A stretch of 64,000 bases of DNA from CAVOOW01 sp963697675 (GCA_963697675.1 CAVOOW010000006.1:62001-126000); one strand, 5' to 3'; counted from the stretch's first letter, positions 1 through 11,028 are shown. Notes: generated by a model from the sequence alone, not told the origin. A program made the numbers and translations.

Positions 1-2076
1 GTCGTACCAGCGATATCCGATGTGCAGGTCCTCGTCGTAGGACAGGACTCCGTCGATCGGCGTCGTCGAGGGCAAGCCGTCCTCGGTCGTCGGCCAGGTC
101 ACCGGCAGCCGACCGCCGGGCTCGACCGCGCCGAGCAGGACGTCGGCCAGCACCGTGCCGAACTCCTGACCGGGAAACCAGGTCAGCAGGATGGCGGGGA
201 CGTCATCGGCCCACGGCAGGAGCACCGGTGCACCCGAGTTGACCACGACGACGGTGCGCGGGTTCGCGGCCACGACGCGCGCGACGAGCTCGTCCTGCCG
301 GCCGGGCAGGCTCAACGAGTCGCGGTCGAACCCTTCGCTCTCGACCTCTTCGTTCGTGCCGACCACGACGACTGCGACATCGGCCGCTGCCGCGGCGGCA
401 ACCGCCTCACGCAGCTCGTCGTCGTCGTCGCCGTCGACCTCGAGATTGAGCTGCAGCCCCACGATGGGGACCTCCACGTCAGCGAAGACCGTGGCGGCTG
501 AGCGGTCGTGACGCAGGACGACGTCGACCTCCTCGCCGGCGGTCAGGTCCAGCTGCGTGACCAGTTGCGGTGGCCGCATCATGCCCTCGACGACATCGGC
601 GCCGTCAGGCAGGACCAGGTCGTCCGCCGCACGAACCTCGCCGTCGACAGTGAGCCGGAAGCTGCCCATCCCGGAGGCCGCCAGCAGATAGGAGGCAGTA
701 CGGGGGGCCCGGACCCGGGTGCGGACCTCGATAGCCGCGACATCGGTCATCGACAAGCCCTCACCGAACGAGCCCATCCAGGTGAACGCCGTGCCGGAAC
801 GTGCGTCTGTGCGCAGCGCGTTTCCGTCGTGGCCGAGGAAGACGACGTCGGCTCCGGCGCTGCCGTCAGGACGTCGAAGTACGTCGGCCGTGGCGACGGG
901 GACCCGGCGCGTGCTGCGCGCGCCACGCGCGTACACGATCTCGACGTCAGGCAACGCGGCCTGCAGACCGGCGAGCGGCTCGACGGTGTGCGGTGGGAAG
1001 ACCGTTGCGCTGCCACCACCGAGGGTGCGGCCGACAGCCGCGTTCGGTCCCATCACGGCGACCCGGCGCAGGCCTGCCGCGTCGAGCGGCAGCAACGGGT
1101 TTTCGTCGCCGACCGGCGCGCGATTCTGAGCCAGCACCATGCCCGAAGCCGCGGCGGACTCGATCTCGCCGGTCACCTCCGCGTCGGACCACGGCGTCGC
1201 ATCCGTCCCGGCGAAACCGTCGAGGGCGCCGACGCGCCTCGCGAGCCGCAGGAGCCGCGTGACCTTGTCGTCAACGATTGCCTCGTCGAGCTTCCCGTGG
1301 CGCACCACGTCGACCAGCGCGGCGCCCCATGGGCCGGTAGGTCCGGGCATGAGCAGGTCGAGCCCTGCGTCGGCCGAGCCCAGCGAACGGCCGGCGAACC
1401 AGTCGGTCATGGTGAGACCGTCGAACCCCCACTCCTCTTGCAGCACGTCTCGCAGCAACGGTGACTCGGTCATCGTGTGCCCGTTGACCCCGTTGTAGGC
1501 AGCCATCACCGACCAGGCGCCTGCGTCGCGCACGATCACCTCGAACGGTGCCAGATAGAGCTCGCGCAGCGCCCGCTCGCTGACCCTCGCGTCCAGGCTG
1601 AACCGTTCCGTCTCGGAGTCGTTCGCCACGAAGTGCTTGACGGTGGCCGCGACTCCCTCTGCCTGGACACCGCGCACATAGGCCACGCCCAGGACGCCGG
1701 TCAGCAGCGGGTCCTCACTGAAGCACTCGAAGTGGCGACCGCCGTAGGGGCTGCGGTGCAGGTTGACGGTCGGCGCGAGCACGACGTCCACGCCTTTGCG
1801 CCGCGCCTCGGCGGCGAGCAGCCGGCCGATGCGCTCGACCACCGCTGTGTCCCACGTGGCAGCGAGGGCGGTCGGTGACGGCACGTTCGCCGAGGTGCTC
1901 CGCTCGTCCCAGGTCTCGCCACGAACACCGGCGGGTCCGTCGGAGACGACCAGCCGGCGAAGGCCGACGGCCGGCTCGGGATGCAGGGACCAGAAGTCGG
2001 CGCCGGTCAGGAGGCGCACTTTCTGCTCAAGAGTCAGCAGGGCCACCTTCGCGACCACCGGGTCGCTGGCGGTCAC
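1..2076 (-). CDS. GH3 beta-glucosidase-type glycosidase, partial (C-terminus beyond window)
   Basis: The frame is open from a GTG at 2076 to the window edge, so about 690 residues are present and the C-terminus is missing. It is a glycoside hydrolase family 3 enzyme that removes terminal sugars, probably in the cytoplasm because no signal peptide is visible. Seen in the N-terminal barrel: VVSDGPAGVRGE near residue 45, the conserved KHFVAND, and TMTDWFAG, whose Asp is the expected nucleophile. A GAENPLLPL-type start of the second domain follows. The GTG overlaps the TGA of the upstream GH3 gene by 4 bases, so the two are translationally coupled and form the tail of the rhamnose operon. The sugar specificity (glucoside, xyloside or arabinoside) cannot be told from sequence. 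Confidence 0.88.
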   Translation of the reverse strand, partial: MTASDPVVAKVALLTLEQKVRLLTGADFWSLHPEPAVGLRRLVVSDGPAGVRGETWDERSTSANVPSPTALAATWDTAVVERIGRLLAAEARRKGVDVVLAPTVNLHRSPYGGRHFECFSEDPLLTGVLGVAYVRGVQAEGVAATVKHFVANDSETERFSLDARVSERALRELYLAPFEVIVRDAGAWSVMAAYNGVNGHTMTESPLLRDVLQEEWGFDGLTMTDWFAGRSLGSADAGLDLLMPGPTGPWGAALVDVVRHGKLDEAIVDDKVTRLLRLARRVGALDGFAGTDATPWSDAEVTGEIESAAASGMVLAQNRAPVGDENPLLPLDAAGLRRVAVMGPNAAVGRTLGGGSATVFPPHTVEPLAGLQAALPDVEIVYARGARSTRRVPVATADVLRRPDGSAGADVVFLGHDGNALRTDARSGTAFTWMGSFGEGLSMTDVAAIEVRTRVRAPRTASYLLAASGMGSFRLTVDGEVRAADDLVLPDGADVVEGMMRPPQLVTQLDLTAGEEVDVVLRHDRSAATVFADVEVPIVGLQLNLEVDGDDDDELREAVAAAAAADVAVVVVGTNEEVESEGFDRDSLSLPGRQDELVARVVAANPRTVVVVNSGAPVLLPWADDVPAILLTWFPGQEFGTVLADVLLGAVEPGGRLPVTWPTTEDGLPSTTPIDGVLSYDEDLHIGYRWYD

Positions 2077-4353
2077 GGCGCCTCCCCCGTGACCGCCTCG
2101 TAGGTCTCGCGGTCGATGCCGAGGCCGGGGAAGGCGAGCAGGGTCCGGAGCGGGAAGTTGCCGATCACGACCTTGAGCTCGGCGTCGCCGACTATGCCGG
2201 CTGGGTGGCCGTCGTCGTCGGTGCCGACAGCCTTCTCCAGCGCCGCGCGCCCGTTCGGGTCAGCGAGCCATTCCTCGAGCGTCGACGCCCCGGTCAGCGG
2301 GGCTGCTGCCCGATGGGGCGTGGATGCTGACGGTGCTGGCCAGCGGCAGGTCGCGGGACGACGCACCGACAGCGATGGTGAAGTCACCGCCCTCGAGCAC
2401 CCAGGCGCCGTGTTGCACCGACCAGTAGGACAGGTCGCGGGCGGTCAGCGAGAGCCGCACCGCCGATGTTTCCCCAGCAGACAGCGCGACCTTGGCGAAC
2501 GCCTTCAGCTCGCGCCTCGGCCGGGCGACCGACGCTTCGGGGTCGCTGACGTACAGCTGCACGGTCTCGACGCCGTCGCGTGCGCCGGTGTTGGTCACCG
2601 CGCAGGTGACCTCGAGGGCGAGGTCGCCGGCGGCAGCGGACCCGCGCACGACCACATCGAGATCTGAGTAGGCGAAGGTCGTGTAGGACAGCCCGTGCCC
2701 GAACGGGAACGCGACCTGCTGGTCGAGCGCGTCGTAGCCGCGGTAGCCGACGAACACGCCTTCCCCGTAGCGCACGTGGCCCGCCTCGCCGGGGAAGTTC
2801 AGGTACGACGAGTTGTCCGTCAGCCGCACCGGGATGGTCTCCGCGAGCCGGCCCGACGGGTTGGCGGCACCGAGCAGCAGATCGGCGACCGCACCACCGG
2901 CGGCCTGACCCGACAGCCAGCACTCCAGCACCGCCGGCACGTGGTCCACCCAGTCGCTCACAGCGACCGTCGAGCCGTTGGCCAGCACGACCACCAGGCG
3001 CGGGTTCGCCGCGGCGAGCCGGGCGAGCAGGTCGCGCTGTGCCAGGGGCAGGTCGATGTGCGTGCGGTCAAAGCCCTCCGACTCGTCGCGCGCCGGCAGC
3101 CCGAGGAACGCGACGACCACATCGGCGCCGGCCGCCACCGCCACGGCCTGATCGGCCAGCGCGGCCGCGGTCGACGGATCGGGCTCGATGGTGAAGCCCG
3201 GGGCGAAGACAACATCGACCCCGTCCGGCACGCCGGCGCGCAGTTCGTCCAGGGGGACGTCGACCCGGGTCGGATTGACCTGTGAGCTGCCGGCACCCTG
3301 ATAGCGCGGCGTGCGCGCGAACTCGCCGACCACTGCGAGCCGCTGCCCGGGTCGCAGGTCGAGGGGCAGCAGCCCGTCGTCGTTCTTCAGCAGCACCGCG
3401 CACTGTTGCGCCACGGTGCGGGCCAGCCGGTGGTGGGCGTCCGCGTCGACCGGGGTCTGCTCCTGTTCCTGTCCCTGCTGGGACCGAGCTACGACGTCGA
3501 GCACCCGCGCCACCGCGGTGTCGAGCACCGACTCGTCCAGCGCGCCGGACTTGACCGCCTCGACGATCGCGCGGTCGCTGATGCCCAGATTCGGCGGCAT
3601 CTCCAGCTCCAGCCCGGCGGCGAGCGCCGCGACGCGGTCGTGCACCGCACCCCAGTCGGACACCACCAGACCGTCGAAGCCCCACTCGTCACGCAGCACC
3701 TCGGTCAGCAGCCAGCGGTGCTGCGACGCGTGGATGCCGTTGACCCGGTTGTAGGCGCACATGACCGTCCACGGCTTCGCCTGGACCACGACACGCTCGA
3801 AGGCAGGCAGGTAGATCTCGCGCAGCGTGCGTTCGTCGACGTCGGCGCTGACCCGCAGCCGGTCGGTCTCCTGGTTGTTGGCCGCGAAGTGCTTCACCGA
3901 CGCGCCGACGCCCTGGGACTGCAGGCCCTCCACCAGCGCTGCACCAAGCGCGCCGGACACGGCCGGGTCCTCGGAGAAGTACTCGAAGTTGCGCCCGCAC
4001 AACGGCGAGCGCTTGATGTTGATGCCGGGACCGAGCACGACCGCGACGCCCTGCTCCCGAGCCTCCCGGCCGACCGCCTCGCCGACGCTGCGCACCAGGT
4101 CGGCGTCCCACGACGAGCCCAGCGCCGAGGCCGTCGGGAAGCAGGTCGCCGGCACGCTGCCCCCGAGGCCGACGTGGTCGCCCCCGTCCGGCTGCCGGCG
4201 CAGGCCGTGCGGGCCGTCGCTCACCATCACCGACGGGATGCCGAGCCGCTCCACGCCGCGCGTGTGCCAGAAATCCGAGCCGAGACACAGCGACGCCTTC
4301 TCCTCCAGCGTCAGCTCGGAGACCAGCTCGGTGACGTTCATCTCAGCAGTCAT
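2073..4353 (-). CDS. GH3 beta-glucosidase-type glycosidase (one frameshift near 2298)
   Basis: Family 3 glycoside hydrolase of about 760 residues, no signal peptide. Start chosen at ATG 4353 with GAAAGG upstream; MTAEMNVTELVSELTLEEKA is a typical GH3 opening. Seen in order: SDGPHGLR substrate loop, GRNFEYFSEDP, KHFAANNQETDR, VVSDWGAV with the nucleophile Asp, then the C-terminal alpha/beta domain, PFGHGLSYTTF and a fibronectin-III-like domain. The frame breaks in a run of four C near 2298; dropping one C joins it to the normal C-terminal tail (LTGASTLEEWLADPNGR ... ETYEAVTGEAP), which ends at 2073. As sequenced, the frame ends instead at 2260. It lies between rhaB and another GH3 gene in the rhamnose operon and probably frees sugars linked to rhamnose in plant glycosides (inference). 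Confidence 0.88.
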
Positions 4354-4414
4354 CTTCCGGTTCGCCTTTCGTTCACAAGCTTCGCTTGAGGTTGCGCCGC
4401 CCCTCATCTCCCAG

Positions 4415-5841
4415 TCAAGCCGACGGCTGCCGGCTCGTGATCGTCGGACCGGCTGAGTTCGCAGAACGAGACTCCTGAGCGCGCCCAGGTCCCCGGTGAT
4501 CGCGCCGTGGGCGCGGGCCTGGACCAGCACGTTGCCAAGCGCCGTTGCCTCGACGGGGCCGGCCAGCACAGGGAGGCCACATGCGTCGGCGGTCAGCTGG
4601 CACAGCAGCTCGTTGAGTGCTCCGCCGCCCACGATGTGGACGACCTCGACGTCGCGGCCGGACAGCTCACGGGCCTTGGCCACCGTCACAGCAAAGGCTC
4701 TTGCCAGGCTTTCGACGATGCATCGTACGGTGGAAGCCTGCGAGTCAGGGGGCTGCTGGCCGGACCTTTCGCAGAGCGACGCGAGGCGATCGACCATCGG
4801 GCCCGGCGCTAGCAGCGAGGCGTCGTCGACATCGATGACCGGGCCGCCGGGTGGCGCCTCTGCGGCCTGCGCGAGCAGCGTTGACAGGTCGTGCTCGGCG
4901 CCCTGACCGCGCCACTCGCGCAACGACTCCTGCAGGATCCACAGGCCCATGACGTTGTGCAGATAGCGAATGCGACCGTCGACACCGCCCTCGTTGGTGA
5001 AGCGGGCCAGCCGGCTTGCCTCGGTGAGCACCGGCTGCTCCAGCTCGACGCCGACCAGCGCCCACGTACCGCAGGCGATGTAGGCCGCGCGCTCCGGGTC
5101 CATCGGCGTGCCGACCACGGCCGATGCGGTGTCGTGTGAACCCACCGCCGTGAGCACGGCCGACTTCGACAACCCGGTCTCAGCTGTGAGACGCGACTGC
5201 AGTGGCCCGAGCACGTCGCCCGGCTGCACGAGCGGCGCCAGCAACGCCGGATCGAGGCCAGCAGCAGTGACGAGGTCGGGTGCCCATTGCTGGGTTCGCA
5301 CGTCGAGCAGTCCGGTCGTCGAGGCATTCGTGTGCTCGGTCACCTGCACGCCGGACAGCCAGTGACCCATCAGGTCCGGCACGAGCAGCAGCCGGTGGGC
5401 TGCGGTCATGGCGCCAGAGTCACGTATGGCGAGCAGCTGGTAGAGGGTGGTGAACGGCAGCAGCTGCAGACCGTTGCGCTCGTAGAGGTCCTGACGCGGG
5501 ACGACGTCGTCGAACTGCTCGGCGATCCCGTCGGTGCGGTCGTCCCGGTAGTGGGCCACCGGTCCCAGCAGCTCTCCGGCGTTGTCGATCAGGCCGAAGT
5601 CGATGGCCCAGGTGTCGACGCCGACGCTGCTGACGCCGCCGGAGGACCGAGCAGCTGCCCCGAGCCCGATGACCACCTCATGCCACAGGCGGACGACGTC
5701 CCAGACCAGACCTGTCGGCAGCCGCACCGGTTCGTTGGGGAAGCGGTGGACTTCTTCCAGGCGCAACGAGCCTGCGCCGATGTGGCCGAGGACGACTCGG
5801 CCGCTGGACGCACCGAGGTCGACCGCGGCGACCGTTGTCAT
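4415..5841 (-). CDS. rhaB: Rhamnulokinase
   Basis: FGGY-family kinase that phosphorylates L-rhamnulose to L-rhamnulose 1-phosphate with ATP. Seen: N-terminal phosphate loop VDLGASSGRVV, GVDTWAIDFGL, GSHDTASAVVGTP, ACGTWALVGVE, and the C-terminal IVGGGALNELLCQLTADACG followed by GPVEATALGN, all typical of RhaB. The ATG at 5841 overlaps the rhaEW stop by 4 bases. The protein should end about residue 475. As sequenced, no stop is met and the frame runs straight into the GH3 gene, giving an apparent 1193-residue fusion. The neighbouring frame has a TGA at 4415 just where RhaB should end, so I place the end there and suspect a single-base error near 4440. Fifth gene of the rhamnose operon. Confidence 0.9.
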
Positions 5842-7876
5842 CGCAGGAAGGCGGCCGCCACGCCGGCGTCGACCGGGATGTGCAGCCCGGTCGTGTGGGT
5901 CAGGTCGCCGCCGGTGAGGGCGAAGACCGCGTTGGCCACGTGCTCGGGCAGCACCTCACGCTTGAGCAGCGTGCGCTGCGCGTAGTACGCACCGAGTTCC
6001 TCCTCGGGCACGCCGTAGACCGCGGCCCGCTTGGCGCCCCAGCCACCGGCGAAGATGCCCGACCCGCGTACGACGCCGTCGGGGTTGACGCCGTTGACCC
6101 GGATGCCGAGCTCGCCGAGCTCGGCGGCGAGCAGCCGCACCTGGTGGGCCTGGTCGGCCTTCGCCGCGCCGTAGGCGACGTTGTTGGGCCCGGCGAACAA
6201 CGAGTTCTTGCTGGAGATGTAGACGATGTCCCCACCGAGACCTTGGTCGCGCATGATTCGCGCTGCCTCGCGCGAGACCAGGAACGAGCCCTTGGCCATG
6301 ACGTCGTGCTGCAGGTCCCAGTCGGCCTCGGTGGTGTCCAGCAGCGGCTTGGAGATCGACAGACCCGGCGTTGTTCACGACCAGGTCCACGCCGCCGAAG
6401 GCCAGCGAGGTCGCTCGCAACGCTGCCGCCACGGCCGCGGCGTCGGTCACGTCGGCAGTGACCGCGACCGCGGCATCGGTGCCGCCGATCTCCGCGGCGA
6501 CCGCCTGCGCTGAGTCGGTGTCACGGTCGGCGACGACCACGCAGGCACCCTCGGCGGCGAGCCGCAGCGCGATGGCCCGGCCGATGCCCGAACCGGCACC
6601 GGTCACAAAGGCAACGCGGGACGCGAGCGGCTTGGGCTTGGGCATCCTGGCCAGCTTGGCTTCCTCGAGCAGCCAGTACTCGATGCGGAACTTCTCGCTC
6701 TCGTCGATCGGTGCGTAGGTCGAGATCGCCTCCGCGCCGCGCATCACGTTGATCGCGTTGACGTAGAACTCGCCGGCCACCCGCGCGGTCTGCTTGTTGG
6801 CGCCGAAGCTGAACATGCCGACGCCGGGCACCAGCACGATGGCAGGGTCGGCGCCGCGCATCGGCGGGGTGTCGGCGTCGGCATAGCGGTCGTAGTAGGC
6901 GGCGTAGTCCGCGCGGTAGGCCTCGTGCAGCTCCTTGAGCCGGGCGACCGTCTCCTCCAGCGGCGCGCTCGGCGGCAGGTCGAGGACCATCGGGCGAACC
7001 TTGGTGCGCAGGAAGTGGTCCGGGCAGGAGGTGCCCAGCGCCGCCAGCTCGGGGTGCCGCTCGCGGGCCAGGAAGTCGAGCACGACCTCGCTGTCGGTGA
7101 AGTGGCCGACCTGCGCGCGGTCGGTGGAGGCCAGACCGCGGATCACCGGGGCAAGTGCGGCGCCACGTTCCCTGCGAGGCAGCCTCCGGCAGCGCTTCCA
7201 GTCCGGGCACGATCGGCCCGAACGGGTCCGCCTTCCCGTGCGTCTCGATGTAGTCGGCGGCGGCGTTGATGATCTCCAGCGAGTTCTGCTCTGCCTCGTC
7301 GCTGGTCTCGCCCCACGCGGTGATGCCGTGGCCGCCGAGGATCACGCCGATCGCCTGCGGGTTAGCGTCCTTGACTGCCGCGATGTCCAGTCCGAGCTGG
7401 AAGCCGGGCCGCCGCCACGGCACCCAGGCGACCCGGTCGCCGAAGATCTCCTTGGTCAGCGCCTCGCCGTCGGCGGCGGTGGCCACGGCGATGCCCGAGT
7501 CGGGGTGCAGGTGGTCGACGTGCGCGGCATCGACCAGGCCGTGCATCGCGGTGTCGATCGACGGCGCGGCGCCGCCTTTGCCGTGCAGGCAGTAGTCGAA
7601 CGCGGCGACCATCTCGTCCTCCCGCTCGACACCGGGATAGGCATCGACGAGCGAACGCAGCCGGTCGAGGCGCAGCACCGCAAGGCCGGGCTCCGTCAGT
7701 GTGCCGAGGTCGCCGCCCGAGCCCTTCACCCACAACAGCTCGACGGGCTGCTGGGTGACCGGGTCGGTGACCTCGCCCTTCGCCGACGTGTTGCCACCGG
7801 CGTAGTTGGTGTTGCGCGGGTCGGCACCGAGCCGGTTGCTGCGCGTGACAAGAGCTTGAACCTGTGGGTGCGTCAT
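5838..7876 (-). pseudogene. rhaEW: Bifunctional rhamnulose-1-phosphate aldolase / lactaldehyde dehydrogenase (two frameshifts)
   Basis: Fusion of a class II aldolase/adducin-type domain (N-terminal about 400 residues) and a short-chain dehydrogenase (C-terminal about 260). In the family known as RhaEW it splits L-rhamnulose 1-phosphate to dihydroxyacetone phosphate and lactaldehyde and oxidises the latter. Seen: NTNYAGGNTSAKG near the start, HPDSGIAVATAADG, DFNS-independent metal histidines in the aldolase part, then FVTGAGSGIGRAIALRLA (NAD site) and the YGAAKAD catalytic Tyr/Lys. Start ATG 7876 has GAGAAGG upstream. The frame breaks near 7165 and near 6365; at the second, dropping one T restores NNAGLSISKPLLDTT, so both look like one-base insertions and the enzyme is probably intact in life. 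Its stop overlaps the rhaB start. Confidence 0.85.
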
Positions 7877-7924
7877 CGTTCCTTCTCGCATCGGGTCGTC
7901 TGGGGGCGTTGCTTGGTCAGGGGC

Positions 7925-9106
7925 TCAGGCGCCCCAGCCGGCTTGCTGTCCGTCGGCTCGCTCGGTGCGGATGCGCTCGAAGTAGCCGGAACGCTGGTAG
8001 GCCGCGACCGGGTCGGGGTCCAGTCCCTCCTCGACCCGGAGGTCGGCGAGCAAGGGGCGTACGTCGGTGTTGTAGGCGTCCATGAGCACGGCGTTGGCGC
8101 CCAGCACATCGCCCGCCTGCTGCGCGGCCGCGAGCGCGATCGCGTCCACGATCAGCGCCTTGGCGGTGGCCTCCTGGACGTTCATCACTGACCGGATGAC
8201 CGCTGGGATCTTCGCCTCGATGTTGTGGCACTGGTCGAGCATGAACGCGATCCCCAGCTCCGGGCGCAGCGCATCACCCTGGACGATCTCGTGCATGATG
8301 CGGAACAGCTGGAACGGGTCGGCCGCACCGGCCATCAGGTCGTCGTCGGCATAGAAGCGCGAGTTGAAGTCGAAGGCACCGAGCTTGCCGGCGCGCAGCA
8401 GGAACGCGACGATGAACTCGATGTTGGTTCCCGGGGCGTGGTGACCGGTGTCGATGCAGACGACGGCGCGCGGCCCGAGCTCGAGGCAGTGCGCGTAGGA
8501 GGTGCCCCAGTCCGGGACGTCCATCGTGTAGAAGGACGGCTCGAAGAGCTTGTACTCGAGCACCAGCCGCTGCTCGTCCCCGAGCCGGTCATAGACCTCG
8601 CGGAGGGCAACGGCGAGCCGGTCCTGCCGGTCGCGGATGTTGTCCTGGCCGGGATAGTTCGTGCCGTCGGAGAACCAGAGCTTGAGGTCGCCTGACCCCG
8701 TCTCGTCCATGATGTCCACGCACTCGAGCAGGTGGTCGATCGCCTTGCGCCGCACGCCCGGGTCGGGGTTGGTGACACTGCCGAGCTTGTAGTCGTTGTC
8801 CTGGAACACGTTCGCGTTGATCGTGCCTAGCGACACACCGCGTTCGGCGGCATACTTCGCGAGCTGCTTGTAGTCGTCGACCTTGTCCCACGGGATGTGC
8901 AGGGCCACGGTCGGCGCCACGCCGGTGAACCGGTGCACCGTCGCCGCGTCGTCGATCTTCTCCTCGGGTGTACGAGGAACACCTTCCTGCGGGAACACCT
9001 TGAAACGGGTGCCCGAGTTCCCATAACCCCAGGAGGGCGTCTCGATCCGCTGCTCGCGCAGCACGTTCAACACGCGGGCACGCGTGTCCGCGGTGAGGTC
9101 AGTCAT
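7925..9106 (-). CDS. rhaI: L-rhamnose isomerase
   Basis: About 393 residues, TIM-barrel isomerase converting L-rhamnose to L-rhamnulose, first step of the pathway completed by rhaB and rhaEW downstream. It matches the RhaI type (Pseudomonas stutzeri-like, about 390-430 residues) rather than E. coli RhaA. Seen: HIPWDKVDDY, INANVFQDNDYKLGSVTNPD, LKLWFSDGTNYPGQ, VLEYKLFEPSFY (metal-binding Glu), CIDTGHHAPGTN (metal His), FDFNSRFYADDDL and a MLDQCHNIEAK region. Start ATG 9106 has GAAGGAA just upstream. The frame is intact, unlike the genes either side. About 100 bp separate it from the permease upstream and 48 bp from rhaEW. Confidence 0.93.
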   Translation of the reverse strand: MTDLTADTRARVLNVLREQRIETPSWGYGNSGTRFKVFPQEGVPRTPEEKIDDAATVHRFTGVAPTVALHIPWDKVDDYKQLAKYAAERGVSLGTINANVFQDNDYKLGSVTNPDPGVRRKAIDHLLECVDIMDETGSGDLKLWFSDGTNYPGQDNIRDRQDRLAVALREVYDRLGDEQRLVLEYKLFEPSFYTMDVPDWGTSYAHCLELGPRAVVCIDTGHHAPGTNIEFIVAFLLRAGKLGAFDFNSRFYADDDLMAGAADPFQLFRIMHEIVQGDALRPELGIAFMLDQCHNIEAKIPAVIRSVMNVQEATAKALIVDAIALAAAQQAGDVLGANAVLMDAYNTDVRPLLADLRVEEGLDPDPVAAYQRSGYFERIRTERADGQQAGWGA

Positions 9107-9207
9107 TTCCTTCGTCTCCCTCTGCGAGGCGTTAAGCCCGGCGTTGGACGTCAACGTTGGACATTCGCCCGGGTCGCGCCAAAGTGCACGACCTCCGGGT
9201 GGGTGAT

Positions 9208-10044
9208 CTAGCCCTTGACGGCGCCGGAGGTCATGCCGGCCACGATCTGCCGGTTGAAGAACAGGAACATGATCAACGGTGGAATGGTGATCAGCAGGAT
9301 GTCCATGAACAGCAGGTTGTACTGCGTGATGAACTGGCTCTTGAAGTTGAACAGGGTCAGCTGCACGGTGGCGTTCTGGTCGCCGGGCAGGAAGTAGAGC
9401 GGGTTGTTGAAGTCGTTGAACACGTTGACCGACTGCACGACGATGACGGTGACGATGACCGGACGCAGCAGCGGGAAGATGACCCGGAAGAAGATCCGCA
9501 ACGGCGACGCACCGTCGATCATCGCGGCTTCGTCGAGGTCGCGCGGGATCGATCGCGATGAACGCCCGGAACAGCAGGATGCAGAACGCCAGCCCGAAGG
9601 CGACCTCGACCAGGATGAGGCCGGGCAGCGTCTTGAACAGGTGCAGCTTCTGCAGCACCCAGATGGTCGGCACGACGGCCGGCGGGATGATCAGCCCGGA
9701 CAGCACCAGCAGGTTGATCAGCGCCGTTCAGCCGGCTCCGCCGGCGTTGCAGGACGTAGGCGACCATGGCGCCGAGGATCACCATGATCGTCGACGCTGG
9801 CCACGGTCAGGATGGTGCTGTTGATGAACGCGATGACCAGGATGTAGTCACGCGAGGACGAGCGTGTCCTTGAAGTTCTGCCACGAGCTGGAAGTGGTTC
9901 GGCCAGGAGAAGTCGAGCTCCGCGGCCTGCTGCGTGGTCCTTGACCGCGATCGAGGACGATGAACGCGAACGGCACCAGGAAGACGACGGCGAAGGCGAC
10001 GATGGAGACGCGACCCAAGCAGCCAGCTCCTTGGACGACTTCAC
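9208..10044 (-). pseudogene. Carbohydrate ABC transporter permease, MalG type (many frameshifts)
   Basis: Inner-membrane subunit of a CUT1 sugar importer. Pieces in different frames join to a normal 280-residue MalG-like protein: INST ILTVASV, then ILGAMVAYVLQRR, SGLIIPPAVVPTIWVLQKL, GLAFCILLFRAFI, the EAA loop DEAAMIDGASPLRIFFRV, and a C-terminal MTSGAVKG typical of the family. GTG start at 10044 overlaps the stop of the other permease (GTGA). I count at least six frame breaks between 9550 and 10010, and at each one I worked out (for example near 9555, 9795, 9858, 9890, 9930 and 9955) removing one base restores the expected residues. That density is far above the rest of the operon. No ATPase gene is nearby; actinobacterial CUT1 systems usually borrow a shared MsiK-type ATPase (family knowledge). 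Confidence 0.8.
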
Positions 10045-10967
10045 AGCTCGACCTCCTTGCGGTTGAGGAACCAGAACAGCGGCAGCACGATCACGGTGAC
10101 CAGCAGGAACAGGATGACGTTGCCGGCGGTGGACAGGCCGTAGAAGCCGGCCTGGTACTGCTTGTAGATCACCGAGGCGATCACGTCGGAGGTGAAGCCG
10201 GGGCCGCCGCCGGTCATCGCCCAGATCAGGTCGAAGGACCGCAGCCCGCCGATGAGCGACAGGATGATGACGGTGACCGTGGCCGGCCGGGCCAGCGGCA
10301 GGATGATGTGCCGGAACCGGTCGAACGCGCTGGCCCCGTCCATCTTGGCTGCCTCGAAGTACTCGTGCGGGATGGACACGATCCCGGCGATGTAGATGAC
10401 GGTGGCCAGGCCGACGCCCTTCCAGACGTCGACGAGCGGCGACCGAGAGCAGGGCGAACTTCGGGTCGCCCAGCCAGTCCGGGCCTGTCGATCCCGATGA
10501 CGCCCAGCGCGTCGTTGATCAGCCCCTGTCGGGTCCATCAGGGCGGTGAAGGTCAGGCCGACACCGATGGTGCTCACCAGCACCGGGAAGAACACCACCG
10601 AGCGCAGGAAGCTGCGCCCGATGATCTGCGAGGTCAGCAGCACCGCCAGCAGCATGCCCGAGGACGACCTTCGCGCCGGAGGTGACGACGGCGTAGATCA
10701 GCGTGTGCTGCAGGCCCTTGCACCAGTGCCGGCTCGCTGAAGAACGTGCGGTAGTTGTCCAGCCCGATGAAGTGGTAGTCGAACAGCGTCCACCGGGTCA
10801 GGCTGAAGAAGAACGACGCGAAGGTCGGGACGATGAACAGCACGCCGAACAAGACGGCCGCGGGCAGGTAGAACCAGTATCGGGTAGGAACTGCGCTGGC
10901 GCCGATGAATCCTGGTGGCCGCCGAGGCGGCCGCTTGGTCGTCGGTCTTTTCGGTCGTTGTGGCCAT
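10041..10967 (-). pseudogene. Carbohydrate ABC transporter permease, MalF type (several frameshifts)
   Basis: Partner permease of the CUT1 importer. Seen in pieces: cytoplasmic N-terminus MATTTEKTDDQAAAS, first membrane span RYWFYLPAAVLFGVLFIVP, FIGLDNYRTFFSEP, SQIIGRSFLRSVVFFPVLVS, the EAA motif EAAKMDGASAFDRFRHI, and the tail FLLVTVIVLPLFWFLNRKEV ending at 10041. ATG 10967 follows GGAGAGCC. Frames change near 10895, 10730, 10665, 10525 and 10440. The pieces overlap so that one extra base at each site explains them, as in the neighbouring permease. It sits just downstream of a 14-bp stem-loop that separates it from the binding-protein gene. Confidence 0.8.
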
Positions 10968-10992
10968 GGTTGGCTCTCCTTGTCGGCTCGGG

Positions 10993-11028
10993 CGTTCCGG
11001 TCCCGCCCGATGGAGCGGGACCGGAACG
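10993..11028 (-). other. Intercistronic stem-loop after the binding-protein gene
   Basis: Perfect inverted repeat: GTTCCGGTCCCGC at 10994-11006 and its complement at 11015-11027, with an 8-base loop; one further C-G pair extends it. It lies exactly between the substrate-binding protein and the first permease. There is no U-run, so it looks less like a terminator than like the stem-loops that protect binding-protein mRNA and give it higher expression than the permeases, as between malE and malF (inference from known operons). Confidence 0.75.

Noticed and set aside
2260..5841. Genuine rhaB-GH3 fusion enzyme
   Set aside because: The junction contains a normal ribosome site and GH3 start codon, and a stop in the neighbouring frame sits exactly where RhaB should end.
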